Source: Neobacillus sp. PS2-9
Lineage (GTDB): Bacteria > Bacillota > Bacilli > Bacillales > Cytobacillaceae
DNA: 64,000 bases
Assembly: GCF_030915525.1 (NCBI RefSeq)
Contig: NZ_CP133269.1
Coordinates: forward strand, 2,009,001 to 2,073,000
Direction: 5' to 3'
Below are positions 34,140 to 44,082 of this stretch, piece by piece; within the stretch, counting starts at the first letter, position 1, and each line of letters opens with the position of its first letter. The translations under genes and the position numbers were made by a program. The notes beneath the pieces were generated by a model. It saw nothing but the letters and a program-made list of their open reading frames with translations, was not told the DNA's origin and ran no database searches.

Positions 34140-34925
34140 TTATTGTTTAACCTGTACTTTAGGTTTTTTGCTTTGATATAGGCTGCGACTAATGTAGGTT
34201 TGAACAATTAAAAATGTACCCCCTACAACCCAATAAAGAGGGAGAGCGGCAGGTGCATTAAAAGAGAACATAACAATCATTAATGGAGAAAGCAAGCCCA
34301 TATATTTCATTTGATCCTGCTGTTGTGTCGGCATGTTGGATTGGGATACTTTAAATTGAAAATAATAAATGATCCCAGCAATAATGGTAATGACTATATC
34401 AGGATGTCCAAGACTAAACCATAAAAATTCGTGTGTTTTAATCTCCTCAGAACCTCTAATCGCATAATAGAAGCCAGTTAAAATAGGCATTTGAATGAGA
34501 ATAGGTAAACAGCCCATATTTAGTGGATTGACACCATGCTTTTGATAAAGGCCCATCATTTCTGCTTGAAGTTCTTGTTTTTTCTTTGGATCTTTTTCGG
34601 CCTTCATTTTCTTTTGTATAACATCCATCTCAGGTTTTAGTACATCCATTTTTTCTTTCATACCCATTTGATTCTTATATTGTCTTAACATTAATGGCAT
34701 TAGGATAAGTCTAATAATTAAGGTTACAAGAATAATCGCTAAGCCGTAATTTCCACCAAAAAAATCTGCTACTGAATGAATAGTAAATGAAAATGGATTC
34801 ACAAAATAAGTATGGAAAAATCCGTCGTTTTTACCGCTTTGAGCCTGAGCTGAACAAGCAGATAATAGGAATGTTGTAATAGTAAGAATAGAGATAATTA
34901 TAAGTGAAGAACGTTTTGTTTTCAT
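34140..34925 (-). CDS. yidC: YidC/Oxa1 family membrane protein insertase (lipoprotein)
   Basis: The 261-residue insertase begins with a lipoprotein signal ending LLSAC, then membrane segments carrying the YidC motifs LMLRQYKNQ, LQAEMMGLYQKHGVNPLNMGCLPILIQMPI and LYWVVGG. It inserts and folds membrane proteins with or without Sec. ATG 34925 follows AGGAGG by four bases. Unlike the oriC-linked spoIIIJ it is not next to rnpA, so it is probably the YqjG/YidC2 type. Confidence 0.92.
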   Translation of the reverse strand: MKTKRSSLIIISILTITTFLLSACSAQAQSGKNDGFFHTYFVNPFSFTIHSVADFFGGNYGLAIILVTLIIRLILMPLMLRQYKNQMGMKEKMDVLKPEMDVIQKKMKAEKDPKKKQELQAEMMGLYQKHGVNPLNMGCLPILIQMPILTGFYYAIRGSEEIKTHEFLWFSLGHPDIVITIIAGIIYYFQFKVSQSNMPTQQQDQMKYMGLLSPLMIVMFSFNAPAALPLYWVVGGTFLIVQTYISRSLYQSKKPKVQVKQ

Positions 34926-34956
34926 ATTTCCTCCTAATGTGTAAGTAAGTTTTTCT

Positions 34957-35247
34957 TTATGAATATAGGAAGGAAATAGGTTCTTCAGAATCATCCTTAG
35001 AGCATTCTTTTCTACGAATATATTTAACAATTCTATTTAAAATCATATTGCCATTTAAACAGCTTTTTTTTCGGTAAAAAAACAAAGGCTGAATCATTTT
35101 TGTGTCGGCAGGATTAGTTTGAGAACTACTAAATGAATATTCAACGCCCCATGCCCATAAAAATTTTAATGTAATACCTACGTATATACTGACGTATAGC
35201 GCGTTTAAGGCATGAATATCTGAATGATCGATGAGCAATTGAAACAA
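34957..35247 (-). CDS. Hypothetical 96-residue protein upstream of yidC
   Basis: I do not recognise this protein. On the minus strand AGAGGTGA precedes a TTG at 35247 by about 6 bases. The first 40 residues hold a hydrophobic stretch (LYVSIYVGITLKFLWAWGV), the rest is polar and basic. It reads toward yidC and ends 31 bases before it. Coding status rests on the ribosome site and the open frame only. The remaining 35248-35457 holds no visible gene. Confidence 0.4.
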   Translation of the reverse strand: MFQLLIDHSDIHALNALYVSIYVGITLKFLWAWGVEYSFSSSQTNPADTKMIQPLFFYRKKSCLNGNMILNRIVKYIRRKECSKDDSEEPISFLYS

Positions 35248-35457
35248 AAATAATCACCTCTTTTAAATGCCAATGATATGAGTATAAAGGAGAATAGATA
35301 AAGAATCAATTTATTGTTTGGCAAAATACCAGAATATGAAGAGTTTGCTAATGTTTTATCAAACTCAGTTAGAAGGATATTGTTTAAGTTTTTACTTTTA
35401 ACAAATATTAAGTAGGATTAACTGTACTTTTTTCTAAATAGAGTAAGGTGGTGCAAT

Positions 35458-37035
35458 GTGGAGCATCTAGATTTACATCATATTTTTGTGATGTCTTTAT
35501 TTCTTGTTATGATAGCTGCGGGTATTACGGCGATTGCCAAGAAGTTTAAGCAACCATACCCTATTGCTTTGGTGATAGTAGGGGCTTTGATCGGTTTAAT
35601 GAATTTTCCTACGTTAGATCCATTAAAGAACTTTATTACACAAGGAGAAGTATTCCATTTTGTCATTGTCACTTTGTTTTTACCAGCCCTGTTAGGTGAA
35701 GCATCGTTAAAACTACCTTTTGACGAGTTGAAGACCAACAAGATACCTATTCTTTCTCTGGCGTTTGGTGGAACATTATTGTCGTTTCTCATTGTTGGTT
35801 TCTCGACCTATTATCTTTTGGGGTTAACAATTACAGCAGCCTTTGTATTTGGGGCTTTGATGAGTGCTACAGATCCAGTAAGTGTTTTAAGTATTTTTAA
35901 AAGCATCGGTGTTAATAAAAGATTGGCAATAGTCGTAGAAGGTGAAAGCTTATTCAACGATGGAATGGCAGTGGTTCTTTTTCAACTTTCTGCTTTTTAT
36001 TTATTATCCTATCTAGACTTAGGGTGGGAAGGGTTAGGTCTAGGAGCATGGACTTTTGTGAAAGTCATATTCCTAGGCCTACTAATCGGGGGTGCACTTG
36101 GATATGGGTTTTCAATTTTGACAAAGTTCTATGATGATTATCCTCTTGAGATTATTTTCAGTATTATTTTATTTTATGGATCTTATCTTTTAGCAGAAAG
36201 TATACATGCTTCTGGAGTCATAGCTGTTGTTGTTGCTGCGATGATTTTTGGAAATTTTGGAGCAAGAATTGGAATGACCCCTACTACCAAATTAAATATC
36301 GGGAATTTTTGGGACGTCGCCGCTCTACTAGCGAATTCAATTGTTTTTTTAATGGTAGGACTTGAAATAACAAGAATTGGGATCTTTAATAAATGGGGAA
36401 CAATTTTTGCAGCAATAGGTATTGTTTTGGTAGCGAGAAGTGTGGCAGTCTATGCAAGTTTAGCATTCATCAAAAATTTTCCTCATTCCTGGAAACATAT
36501 CATTAATTGGGGGGGACTAAAGGGTTCGTTATCGATTGCACTTGCATTGAGCCTTCCTTACAACTTCAAAGGAAGAGACGAGTTATTAGTATTAACTTTT
36601 TTCGTGGTTTTCTTCTCCCTGGTCGTTCAAGGCTTATCAGTTAAAACACTAATCAGATTTCTTGGTGTAAACCCAAAAGTAGAAGCGGCCAGTGAATATG
36701 AGTATTTAATAACCAAAATTCATCAATTTGAGGCTGCAATTGAAGAAATTCACAAAGTGAGGAAGAGGCTTTTTATTACAGAATCACTTTCTAATGAGCT
36801 TGTTAAGGAGTATGAAGATAAAAAGGGATCCGTTGAAAAGCAAATTCAAAAATTATATCAGGATCATACTGAATTAAAAGAAAATCAAAAGAAATTACTC
36901 TTAAGGCAGGCATTGTATGCTGAATACGAAGCAATCAGTGAGTTAACTAAAGATGATGTTATCTCAAATGAAGTAGCAGACAAAGAACATGCCAAAATTA
37001 TGGATGTACTAGTGAATCTCGACGAAGAACATTAA
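35458..37035 (+). CDS. CPA1-family Na+/H+ antiporter
   Basis: The 525-residue protein has about 12 membrane segments with the CPA1 motifs SATDPVSVLSIFKS and EGESLFNDGMAVVLF, whose acidic residues bind the cation. A cytoplasmic C-terminal region of about 120 residues is helical and charged. It exports sodium (or potassium) for protons. GTG 35458 follows AAGGTGG. It is monocistronic. Similar to NhaP/NhaK-type antiporters. Confidence 0.9.
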   Translation: MEHLDLHHIFVMSLFLVMIAAGITAIAKKFKQPYPIALVIVGALIGLMNFPTLDPLKNFITQGEVFHFVIVTLFLPALLGEASLKLPFDELKTNKIPILSLAFGGTLLSFLIVGFSTYYLLGLTITAAFVFGALMSATDPVSVLSIFKSIGVNKRLAIVVEGESLFNDGMAVVLFQLSAFYLLSYLDLGWEGLGLGAWTFVKVIFLGLLIGGALGYGFSILTKFYDDYPLEIIFSIILFYGSYLLAESIHASGVIAVVVAAMIFGNFGARIGMTPTTKLNIGNFWDVAALLANSIVFLMVGLEITRIGIFNKWGTIFAAIGIVLVARSVAVYASLAFIKNFPHSWKHIINWGGLKGSLSIALALSLPYNFKGRDELLVLTFFVVFFSLVVQGLSVKTLIRFLGVNPKVEAASEYEYLITKIHQFEAAIEEIHKVRKRLFITESLSNELVKEYEDKKGSVEKQIQKLYQDHTELKENQKKLLLRQALYAEYEAISELTKDDVISNEVADKEHAKIMDVLVNLDEEH

Positions 37036-37037
37036 TA

Positions 37038-37080
37038 ACAAAAAGGCTGACACCTTAAAAAATAGGTTCAGCCTTTTATG
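37038..37080. terminator. Terminator between antiporter and pflA
   Basis: AAAAGGCTGA pairs with TTCAGCCTTTT around a long AT-rich loop, followed by T residues, between convergent genes. Confidence 0.7.
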
Positions 37081-37103
37081 ATAGAATCAGCCTCGTTAAA
37101 ACG

Positions 37104-37856
37104 TTATTCTTTCTCTACTGGAGTCCTCCAATGAGCGGTTAGCATCTGATAGGCGTATTCTACTTTAGCCTCTGATGGTGGTACTACATGCTTGAGAGGA
37201 TATTCAAGTCCAAGAGCTTCCCATTTATAAACCCCAAGTTTATGGTAAGGAAGAATTTCAACCTTCTGAACATTTTCAAGGGTTCCGATGAATTCTCCGA
37301 GTTTCTGCAGGTCCTCTTGATCATCTGTAACTGTTGGGACAAGAACGTGTCTCACCCAGATTGGTATTTTTCGATCAGATAAAAATTTCGCAAATTCAAG
37401 AATGTGATCATTTGCCATTCCTGTAAGCTGAATATGTTTCTTCCGGTTAATATGCTTCAAGTCTAGAAGAACAAGGTCAGTGTAAAACAAGAGCTCTTCA
37501 AGCTGTTCGATGAAAAGCCTAGAATGGGAGAAACAGCCTCCGGAAGAATCTATAGTGGTATGAATCCCTTTCTTTTTGCACTCCTTGAATAATGCAGTAA
37601 GGAAAGGGATTTGTAATAAGGGTTCACCACCACTAACAGTAATACCGCCACCTGACGCCTGAATGAAGGGGAGATAACTCATGAGTTCTTCCATTATGTC
37701 AGAAACAGTCATTTGCTTACCAGAGCCGATTTCCCAAGTATCTGCGTTATGACAGAATTGGCACCGTAATAAGCAGCCTTGTGTAAAAATCACGTACCTT
37801 ATTCCAGGTCCGTCAACTGTTCCTAAAGTTTCAATGGAATGTATATTTCCAATCAT
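37104..37856 (-). CDS. pflA: Pyruvate formate-lyase activating enzyme
   Basis: The 250-residue radical SAM enzyme generates the glycyl radical on PflB. CLLRCQFCH (Cys28, Cys32, Cys35) binds the cluster and ASGGGITVSGGEPLLQ the SAM. Start ATG 37856 follows AAAGGGGA at a normal distance; an ATG six codons upstream overlaps that site. It lies 69 bases downstream of pflB, with a weak hairpin between, so it is likely co-transcribed at a lower level. Confidence 0.94.
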   Translation of the reverse strand: MIGNIHSIETLGTVDGPGIRYVIFTQGCLLRCQFCHNADTWEIGSGKQMTVSDIMEELMSYLPFIQASGGGITVSGGEPLLQIPFLTALFKECKKKGIHTTIDSSGGCFSHSRLFIEQLEELLFYTDLVLLDLKHINRKKHIQLTGMANDHILEFAKFLSDRKIPIWVRHVLVPTVTDDQEDLQKLGEFIGTLENVQKVEILPYHKLGVYKWEALGLEYPLKHVVPPSEAKVEYAYQMLTAHWRTPVEKE

Positions 37857-37925
37857 GATAATATCCCCTTTCATTTATCAGGGAGGCTGACCCATTTGTA
37901 TTTGAGTCGGCCTCAGTTTGCTTTT

Positions 37926-40151
37926 TTATAATGACTCATGGAAAGTCCGATTAATAACGTCAAGCTGTTGTTCTTTAGTTAATTTAATAAAGTTTACCGC
38001 ATAACCAGAAACACGAATGGTTAATTGTGGATACAGCTCAGGATGTTCCATTGCGTCGATTAAAGTTTCTCTATTAAAGACGTTAACGTTTAGATGATGT
38101 CCAGATTTAATGGAATAGCCATCTAATATAGAAACAAGGTTGCGAATCTGATTCTCTTCTTCTTTTCCTAGTGCTTTTGGTACAATGGAGAAAGTGTTGG
38201 AAATTCCATCCATTGCGTAGCTGTATGGAATTTTTGCAACAGATGATAAAGATGCCAAGGTTCCCTTTGTATCACGACCATGCATTGGATTAGCACCAGG
38301 AGCAAAAGGTTCTCCTGCACGGCGTCCATCAGGAGTGTTTCCAGTTTTCTTTCCATAGACCACGTTTGAAGTGATTGTTAAAACAGATAAGGTATGAAGT
38401 GAATCGCGATAGGTTGCATGTTTGCGCAATTTCTTCATAAAGGTCTCAACAATTTCAACTGCTATACTATCAACAAGATCATCATTGTTTCCGTATTTAG
38501 GAAAATCTCCCTTAATTTCAAAGTCAACTGCAATCCCATTTTCATCACGTATTACTTTCACTTCACCATATTTAATGGCACTTAATGAGTCAGCGACTAC
38601 ACTCAAACCAGCAATTCCAGTTGCCATAGTACGAAGTATTTTTGTATCATGTAAAGCCATTTCAATGCGTTCGTAGCTGTATTTATCATGCATATAGTGG
38701 ATAACATTTAGGGTATTAATATATAAACCTGCTAACCATTCCATCATTTGGTCAAAGCGTTGCATAACTTCTTTATAGTCCAGTACTTCTGCTGTTATTG
38801 GCAAATACTGTGGACCAACTTGAATTTTTAATTTTTCATCTACACCACCGTTAATGGAGTAAAGAAGAGCTTTAGCTAAATTTGCGCGTGCGCCGAAGAA
38901 TTGCATTTGCTTTCCAATTTCCATCGCGGATACACAGCAGGCAATTCCATAATCATCGCCGTATTCAGGGCGCATGATATCATCGTTTTCATATTGAATG
39001 GAGCTAGTTTTAATCGACATCTTTGCACAATATTTTTTAAAGTTTTCAGGTAGCTGCGGAGACCAAAGAACGGTTAAATTTGGCTCTGGAGCTGGTCCTA
39101 AGTTATCTAGTGAATGTAGGAAACGGAAAGAGCTTTTTGTTACAAGAGAGCGACCGTCCTGTGCCATTCCTCCGATAGACTCTGTTACCCATGTAGGGTC
39201 ACCGCTGAATAATTCATTATAATCGGGAGTACGGGCAAATTTCACTAAGCGAAGCTTCATAATAAAGTGATCAACGATTTCTTGTGCATCTTCCTCAGTG
39301 ATTGTGCCAGCCTGTAAATCTCTTTCGATGTAAATATCTAAAAATGTTGAAACTCGTCCAAGACTCATTGCTGCACCGTTTTGCTCCTTAATAGCTGCAA
39401 GGTACCCAAGATATAGCCACTGGAATGCTTCTTGTGCGTTAGCAGCAGGTAGAGAAAGGTCGAAACCATAGCTAGTACCTAATTCCTTTAGTTCATGTAA
39501 GGCACGGATTTGCTCTGCAATTTCTTCACGGAGACGCATATTGTCTTCGTTCATTACCTTGCTTATATTTTTTTTATCTAGTTGCTTTTCCTGGATAAGG
39601 AAGTCAACACCATATAAAGCTACACGACGATAGTCACCTATAATACGTCCACGCCCGTATGCATCTGGAAGTCCAGTAATAATCGCTGCCTTTCGAGCAA
39701 GCATCATTTCATCAGTATAGGCATCGAAAACACCCTGATTGTGAGTTTTACGGTAATCTGTGAAGATTCTTTCGATTTCAGGATTCAATTGATAACCGTA
39801 TGCTTCACATGCACTTTTAGCCATCCGAATACCGCCGAAGGGCTGTAGAGAACGATTAAATGGTTTGTCAGTTTGTACTCCCACTACTTTTTCGAGGTCT
39901 TCATTAAGGTAACCTGGCCCATGTGAAGTAATAGTAGAAACAGTTTCTGTGTCCATATCAAGGACACCCCCGTTTTCACGCTCTTGCTTTGTTAATCCCA
40001 TTACCTGTTCCCAAAGGTTTATTGTAGCTTCAGTTGCATCTGCTAAAAAAGAATCATTTCCTTCATAAGGCTTATAATTTCTAAGTATAAAATCTCGAAC
40101 ATTAACTTCTTTCGTCCATGTACCTTTATCAAATCCTTGCCATTGTTCCAT
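37926..40151 (-). CDS. pflB: Formate acetyltransferase (pyruvate formate-lyase)
   Basis: The 741-residue glycyl-radical enzyme converts pyruvate and CoA to acetyl-CoA and formate during anaerobic growth. The active-site Cys-Cys pair is in [10 protein letters not shown], and the radical glycine is Gly716 in RVSGYAVNF. It is cytoplasmic. It is transcribed with pflA; an FNR-like sequence lies 80-95 bases upstream. Confidence 0.95.
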   Translation of the reverse strand: MEQWQGFDKGTWTKEVNVRDFILRNYKPYEGNDSFLADATEATINLWEQVMGLTKQERENGGVLDMDTETVSTITSHGPGYLNEDLEKVVGVQTDKPFNRSLQPFGGIRMAKSACEAYGYQLNPEIERIFTDYRKTHNQGVFDAYTDEMMLARKAAIITGLPDAYGRGRIIGDYRRVALYGVDFLIQEKQLDKKNISKVMNEDNMRLREEIAEQIRALHELKELGTSYGFDLSLPAANAQEAFQWLYLGYLAAIKEQNGAAMSLGRVSTFLDIYIERDLQAGTITEEDAQEIVDHFIMKLRLVKFARTPDYNELFSGDPTWVTESIGGMAQDGRSLVTKSSFRFLHSLDNLGPAPEPNLTVLWSPQLPENFKKYCAKMSIKTSSIQYENDDIMRPEYGDDYGIACCVSAMEIGKQMQFFGARANLAKALLYSINGGVDEKLKIQVGPQYLPITAEVLDYKEVMQRFDQMMEWLAGLYINTLNVIHYMHDKYSYERIEMALHDTKILRTMATGIAGLSVVADSLSAIKYGEVKVIRDENGIAVDFEIKGDFPKYGNNDDLVDSIAVEIVETFMKKLRKHATYRDSLHTLSVLTITSNVVYGKKTGNTPDGRRAGEPFAPGANPMHGRDTKGTLASLSSVAKIPYSYAMDGISNTFSIVPKALGKEEENQIRNLVSILDGYSIKSGHHLNVNVFNRETLIDAMEHPELYPQLTIRVSGYAVNFIKLTKEQQLDVINRTFHESL

Positions 40152-40202
40152 TATTTTTCACCTCTTCAATTTATAGAAAACATTAAACTGTTTTACTGTT
40201 TA

Positions 40203-40246
40203 TATCTTACATTGAGTATAACAGTTTAAAAGTGATTAATGTCACC
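40203..40246 (-). promoter_or_regulatory. pflB promoter region with FNR-like site
   Basis: GTGA-N6-TCAC (within 40231-40246) matches the FNR core with its outer bases changed. TAAGAT on the minus strand (40208-40203) would place the site at about -42, the position from which FNR activates. The rest of 40247-40457 is AT-rich with no other feature seen. Confidence 0.4.
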
Positions 40247-40457
40247 GGAAAAACAGATAAATGTTAAGATATTGTGAAGTCTGGATTTTCAGGGGTTTTC
40301 TGTGTTATTTTTTGAACTTTTTATGAACGGATAAAGATGAAAATGTGAACTGTACTATAAAAAAACAAGAAAAAATAGAATCTGTTATACAGGAAGAATT
40401 CAATAATAACAACGTATGTATAGTGTAAATCCATGAAACAGAGCAACGGAAAAAAGA

Positions 40458-40486
40458 AATAAGCAGGAGATTGTCTCCTGCTTTTA
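40458..40486 (-). terminator. Terminator of the cupredoxin gene
   Basis: AGCAGGAGA pairs with TCTCCTGCT around a three-base loop. On the minus strand a T-rich run follows. Confidence 0.78.
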
Positions 40487-40936
40487 ATCTACTACTATAT
40501 AAGCAATCATTGGTCCATTATGAACTCTGTCCGAATGGATTTCACATATGAGACGATACGTTCCTTCTTTTTTAAACTCTAGTGGGACAATTGTATCTTC
40601 TCCTTTTTTTACTTTTCCTTTAATGGCAGTTCCTTCAATATAAAATGGGTGCTCCTCACCGTTGATTCCACTAATAATTAAACGGACCTTTTCCCCTTTT
40701 TCTATTAATATTGTGCCAGGATCCCAACGGTATGCCTCTATTTCTTTTCCATCCTTCATTTTTGTTTTGAATTCACCTGTTACCATATGGATTTCTCGGA
40801 TATTCTTATCTGCTTTTTGATTAAAAACAGTGGTATCGCCTGCTTTTAACATCAACCAAGCAGAAATACTGGCTATTACGGTACCTAACGCTAAAAAAAA
40901 GAGCAGGGTCTCTTTCTTAAACACTACAAACTTCAT
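40484..40936 (-). CDS. Membrane-anchored cupredoxin-domain protein
   Basis: The 150-residue protein has one N-terminal membrane segment (residues 11-30) and an extracytoplasmic cupredoxin fold. Candidate copper ligands are His96 in EEHPF, Cys131 and His134 in ICEIHSD, His139 and Met143 in VHNGPM. Only one Cys is present in the metal loop, so a mononuclear site is likelier than a dinuclear CuA site. It could accept electrons in a respiratory chain or bind copper. It is monocistronic, near pflB but separately promoted. Confidence 0.72.
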   Translation of the reverse strand: MKFVVFKKETLLFFLALGTVIASISAWLMLKAGDTTVFNQKADKNIREIHMVTGEFKTKMKDGKEIEAYRWDPGTILIEKGEKVRLIISGINGEEHPFYIEGTAIKGKVKKGEDTIVPLEFKKEGTYRLICEIHSDRVHNGPMIAYIVVD

Positions 40937-41200
40937 TAATAAACGCCTCCTAAATTTGTCCTATTTAATACTTATGCATAATAGGTTAGAAAACTTGTCT
41001 TTTTTTTTTAAACTTTTCATCTTGCTGAAGGCTAGGACAATAGGATGCGTACTATTGAATTACAGAGAAAACGGTTGAACCTAAGAGAAAATGTCTACAA
41101 TGAAGAATAATAAATCATCTATAACAGAATATATTTCTTTGTTTTTACAGTTGAAAAGTTTATATTTAAGTCAGGAAAAAAATAATAGGTGGTCATATTG

Positions 41201-43723
41201 TTGGGAATTAAGAAAGAAAAGATAGTTAAAGTAATTAAATTTATCTTTCCGCTATTATTATTAATTTTTGCAATTGTAGAAATGAAAAGGTTTACTGGAG
41301 ATTTGAATGTCGAACTGCTGAAGAACGAAATCAATCAGTTAAATATATGGGTCTTATTGCTGATTTTAATGATCACATTTATTGCTGTTTTACCTATGTT
41401 GCTTTACGACGTTATACTTGTACGGATTTTAAAGTTAAAGGTAGTTAGTAGGGAACTGCTAGAACAATCTTTTATTGCAAATTCATTTTCTAATTTAATA
41501 GGATTCGGTGGTCTAGTAGGGGCCATGCTTAGAACATACTTTTTCCATAAACTTGAACAGGATAAACGCAAGCTTCTTGGTGTGATTGCATCAGTTTCAC
41601 TTTTTTATTTAACAGGTATATCTGTGCTCGCATGGATTGTAACCATTGGCTTTCGTCATTTTCCATTGTTTGTTGATACTAAATGGCTATATTTTGCAGT
41701 ATTAGGTGTTGGTTTGTACCTACCCATTTTCTTTAGTGTACACATGATAAAGTCCAGGAAGGAGTCAGTGATTACTGCTAAGGTAGGTATAGAACTGGTC
41801 ATTGTATCGGTCATAGAATGGTTGGCTGTGTTTGTAGCCATTTTACTATTGAGCCGGTTATTAGGGATTCCTGTAGCCACAAAAGATTTGTTTCCGGTCT
41901 ATATTGTGGCCGCTTGTGCAGGTATTATTAGTATGATTCCCGGGGGATTAGGTTCCTTTGATTTGATATTTCTATGGGGGATGCAGGAGTTACACGTTCC
42001 GGATGAAAAGGTACTAGTATTGTTGTTATTTTACCGATTGGGCTATTACTTTGTACCATTTTTTATTAGCCTTGTTTTTTTTGTAAAGCTTTATTGGGAA
42101 AGATGGAATCAATCATGGAATCAACTTCCGAAAGCGATTATTCAAGGGTTAAGTCACGTGATATTAACGATGCTGGTTTTTCTATCTGGCTTAATTCTTC
42201 TTTTGTCTGCGAGTGTTCCGGGAATTATGTCAAGACTTAAGATTGCTCAGGAGTTATTATCATTCCCAATAATAAATGTATCCCATCAATTATCAGTTGC
42301 TGCTGGTTTTTTGTTATTAGGTTTGTCTCGCGGTATTGAATACAGTGTAAAAAGAGCATATGAGTTAACCATGCTTGCATTAATACTTGCTGCTTTATTC
42401 TCCATATTTAAAGGGATAGATTACGAAGAAGCTACTTTTTTAATCATAGTAGCGCTTTTACTTAGAATTTCTAAGGGTCAGTTCTACCGTGAAAGTTATG
42501 TTTTAACATGGGGGAAAACTATTTTTGATGTTACGGTGATACTAGTAATCACTTCAATGTATATTTTAATCGGTTATTTAAATTTACCAATCTCGAAATT
42601 AACCATACCTGATAAATTTCTGCCATATGTAATCTTGGATTATCGTGATTTGTTTACAAGTGCAATTATTGGACTTGTCATTGCAATGATGATTTTATTT
42701 ACAGGTTATTTAATTAGTTTGCCAAAGAAATGGAAGCTAGAGAAATCAATTGATCATGAAAAGGAAATTTACAATCATTTAAAAAAATATCATGGAAAGG
42801 TTTTATCTCATCTTATTTTTTTACATGATAAATATATCTTTTGGAACAGCAAGAAAAATGTGTTAATTCCTTTTCAGAAGTATGCTGACAAATTAGTCAT
42901 TCTCGGTGATCCTATCGGTGAACAAAGTGAAATTTCTAATGCAATTGAGGAATTTCAAGAAATAGCCGATCTTTATGGTTTTACTCCTGTTTTCTATCAA
43001 GTTAGTGATGAAATGCTCCCATATTTACAGGGACATGGCTTTGCGTTTTTTAAACTTGGAGAAGAGGCCTTTGTAGACCTAAAAACATTCTCACTATTTG
43101 GTAGCAAGCAGAAAGGGTTAAGAGCATTAAAAAATAAATTTAATCGAGAAAGTTTTGTTTTTGAACTTATTAAGCCACCATACTCTAACGAATTTATTGA
43201 AGAATTACGCGAGGTCTCGAATGAGTGGCTTCAAGGTAGAAGAGAGAAAGGTTTTTCTCTAGGTTTTTTTGATGAAGAGTATCTAGATAAAGCACCAATT
43301 GCAATAGTTAGAGATGAAGAAAAGAAGATTCTCGGCTTCATGAGTCTTTTGTATGTATACGATAATAAACAAACCATATCTGTAGACCTAATGAGATTTA
43401 GACCTAACTCACCTGCTGGAATGATTGATTTTCTCTTTTTATCATTAATTGATTGGGCTAAGGAACAAGGATATGAGAAATTTAATATGGGGATGGCCCC
43501 TTTGGCTAATGTCGGTTTATCTCGATTTGCTTTTTTAAGTGAGAAGATTGCTGCGCAATTATTCTTACATGGTCACTTTATTTATCAATTTCAAGGTTTA
43601 CGACAATTTAAGCAGAAATATACAAATATTTGGGAACCAAAATATCTTGCTTACAGAAGAAAATCTTCATTACCGATTATAATGGCGCAAATAACATTAT
43701 TAATTTCCAAAAAAAGGGCATAG
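41201..43723 (+). CDS. mprF: Phosphatidylglycerol lysyltransferase/flippase
   Basis: The 840-residue protein has an N-terminal flippase region with about 14 membrane segments (to about residue 500) and a C-terminal DUF2156/GNAT-like synthase domain (ILGDPIGEQSEI, LRALKNKFNRES, FNMGMAPLANVG). It adds lysine from Lys-tRNA to phosphatidylglycerol and flips the product outward, lowering surface charge and resisting cationic peptides. TTG 41201 lies 8 bases after AGGTGG; TTG 41198 is nearly as good. Confidence 0.9.
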   Translation: MGIKKEKIVKVIKFIFPLLLLIFAIVEMKRFTGDLNVELLKNEINQLNIWVLLLILMITFIAVLPMLLYDVILVRILKLKVVSRELLEQSFIANSFSNLIGFGGLVGAMLRTYFFHKLEQDKRKLLGVIASVSLFYLTGISVLAWIVTIGFRHFPLFVDTKWLYFAVLGVGLYLPIFFSVHMIKSRKESVITAKVGIELVIVSVIEWLAVFVAILLLSRLLGIPVATKDLFPVYIVAACAGIISMIPGGLGSFDLIFLWGMQELHVPDEKVLVLLLFYRLGYYFVPFFISLVFFVKLYWERWNQSWNQLPKAIIQGLSHVILTMLVFLSGLILLLSASVPGIMSRLKIAQELLSFPIINVSHQLSVAAGFLLLGLSRGIEYSVKRAYELTMLALILAALFSIFKGIDYEEATFLIIVALLLRISKGQFYRESYVLTWGKTIFDVTVILVITSMYILIGYLNLPISKLTIPDKFLPYVILDYRDLFTSAIIGLVIAMMILFTGYLISLPKKWKLEKSIDHEKEIYNHLKKYHGKVLSHLIFLHDKYIFWNSKKNVLIPFQKYADKLVILGDPIGEQSEISNAIEEFQEIADLYGFTPVFYQVSDEMLPYLQGHGFAFFKLGEEAFVDLKTFSLFGSKQKGLRALKNKFNRESFVFELIKPPYSNEFIEELREVSNEWLQGRREKGFSLGFFDEEYLDKAPIAIVRDEEKKILGFMSLLYVYDNKQTISVDLMRFRPNSPAGMIDFLFLSLIDWAKEQGYEKFNMGMAPLANVGLSRFAFLSEKIAAQLFLHGHFIYQFQGLRQFKQKYTNIWEPKYLAYRRKSSLPIIMAQITLLISKKRA

Positions 43724-43727
43724 CTTC

Positions 43728-43760
43728 AACCGGTTGCAATTACGCAGCCGGTTTTTCTTT
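43728..43760 (+). terminator. Terminator after mprF
   Basis: AACCGGTTGC pairs with GCAGCCGGTT around a six-base loop, followed by TTTCTTTTT. Confidence 0.8.
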
Positions 43761-43767
43761 TTATTTA

Positions 43768-43963
43768 GGCTCTGGTTAAACTTGCTTGTTGATTTCCGCT
43801 CCAGGCACTTCGCTTTCCGTGGGTGTTTCGGCGAGCCTCCTCGGCGAGCCTCCTCGGCGCATGCGCCTGCGGGGTCTCCCCTGAACCATACTCCCACAGG
43901 AGTCTTCGTGCCTTCCGCTCTAATCAACAGGGTGTAAAAATCAACACTGTTCTTAATACAGCC
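43768..43963 (-). mobile_element. MITE-like element, copy C, with 8-bp target duplication
   Basis: Inverted copy of the 183-bp element, 196 bp long because CGGCGAGCCTCCT is duplicated in tandem (43829-43854). Ends are GGCTCTGGTTAAAC and CTTAATACAGCC. The flanking octamers at 43760-43767 and 43964-43971 are both TTTATTTA, a perfect target duplication. Confidence 0.9.
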
Positions 43964-44082
43964 TTTATTTAAAATTATTTGAAATCCTTCCAATTCATAA
44001 CATTTTCTTGGAAATCTATTTATTTATTCAAATTATCTGTTAAAATCAAATAGGGATTAAATGTAATAGTAAGGGTGTAATA

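Noticed and set aside
40261..40300. Rex-like half site ATTGTGAAG upstream of pflB
   Set aside because: Only one arm is present; the other arm has no TTCACAA-like sequence, so it is not called an operator.
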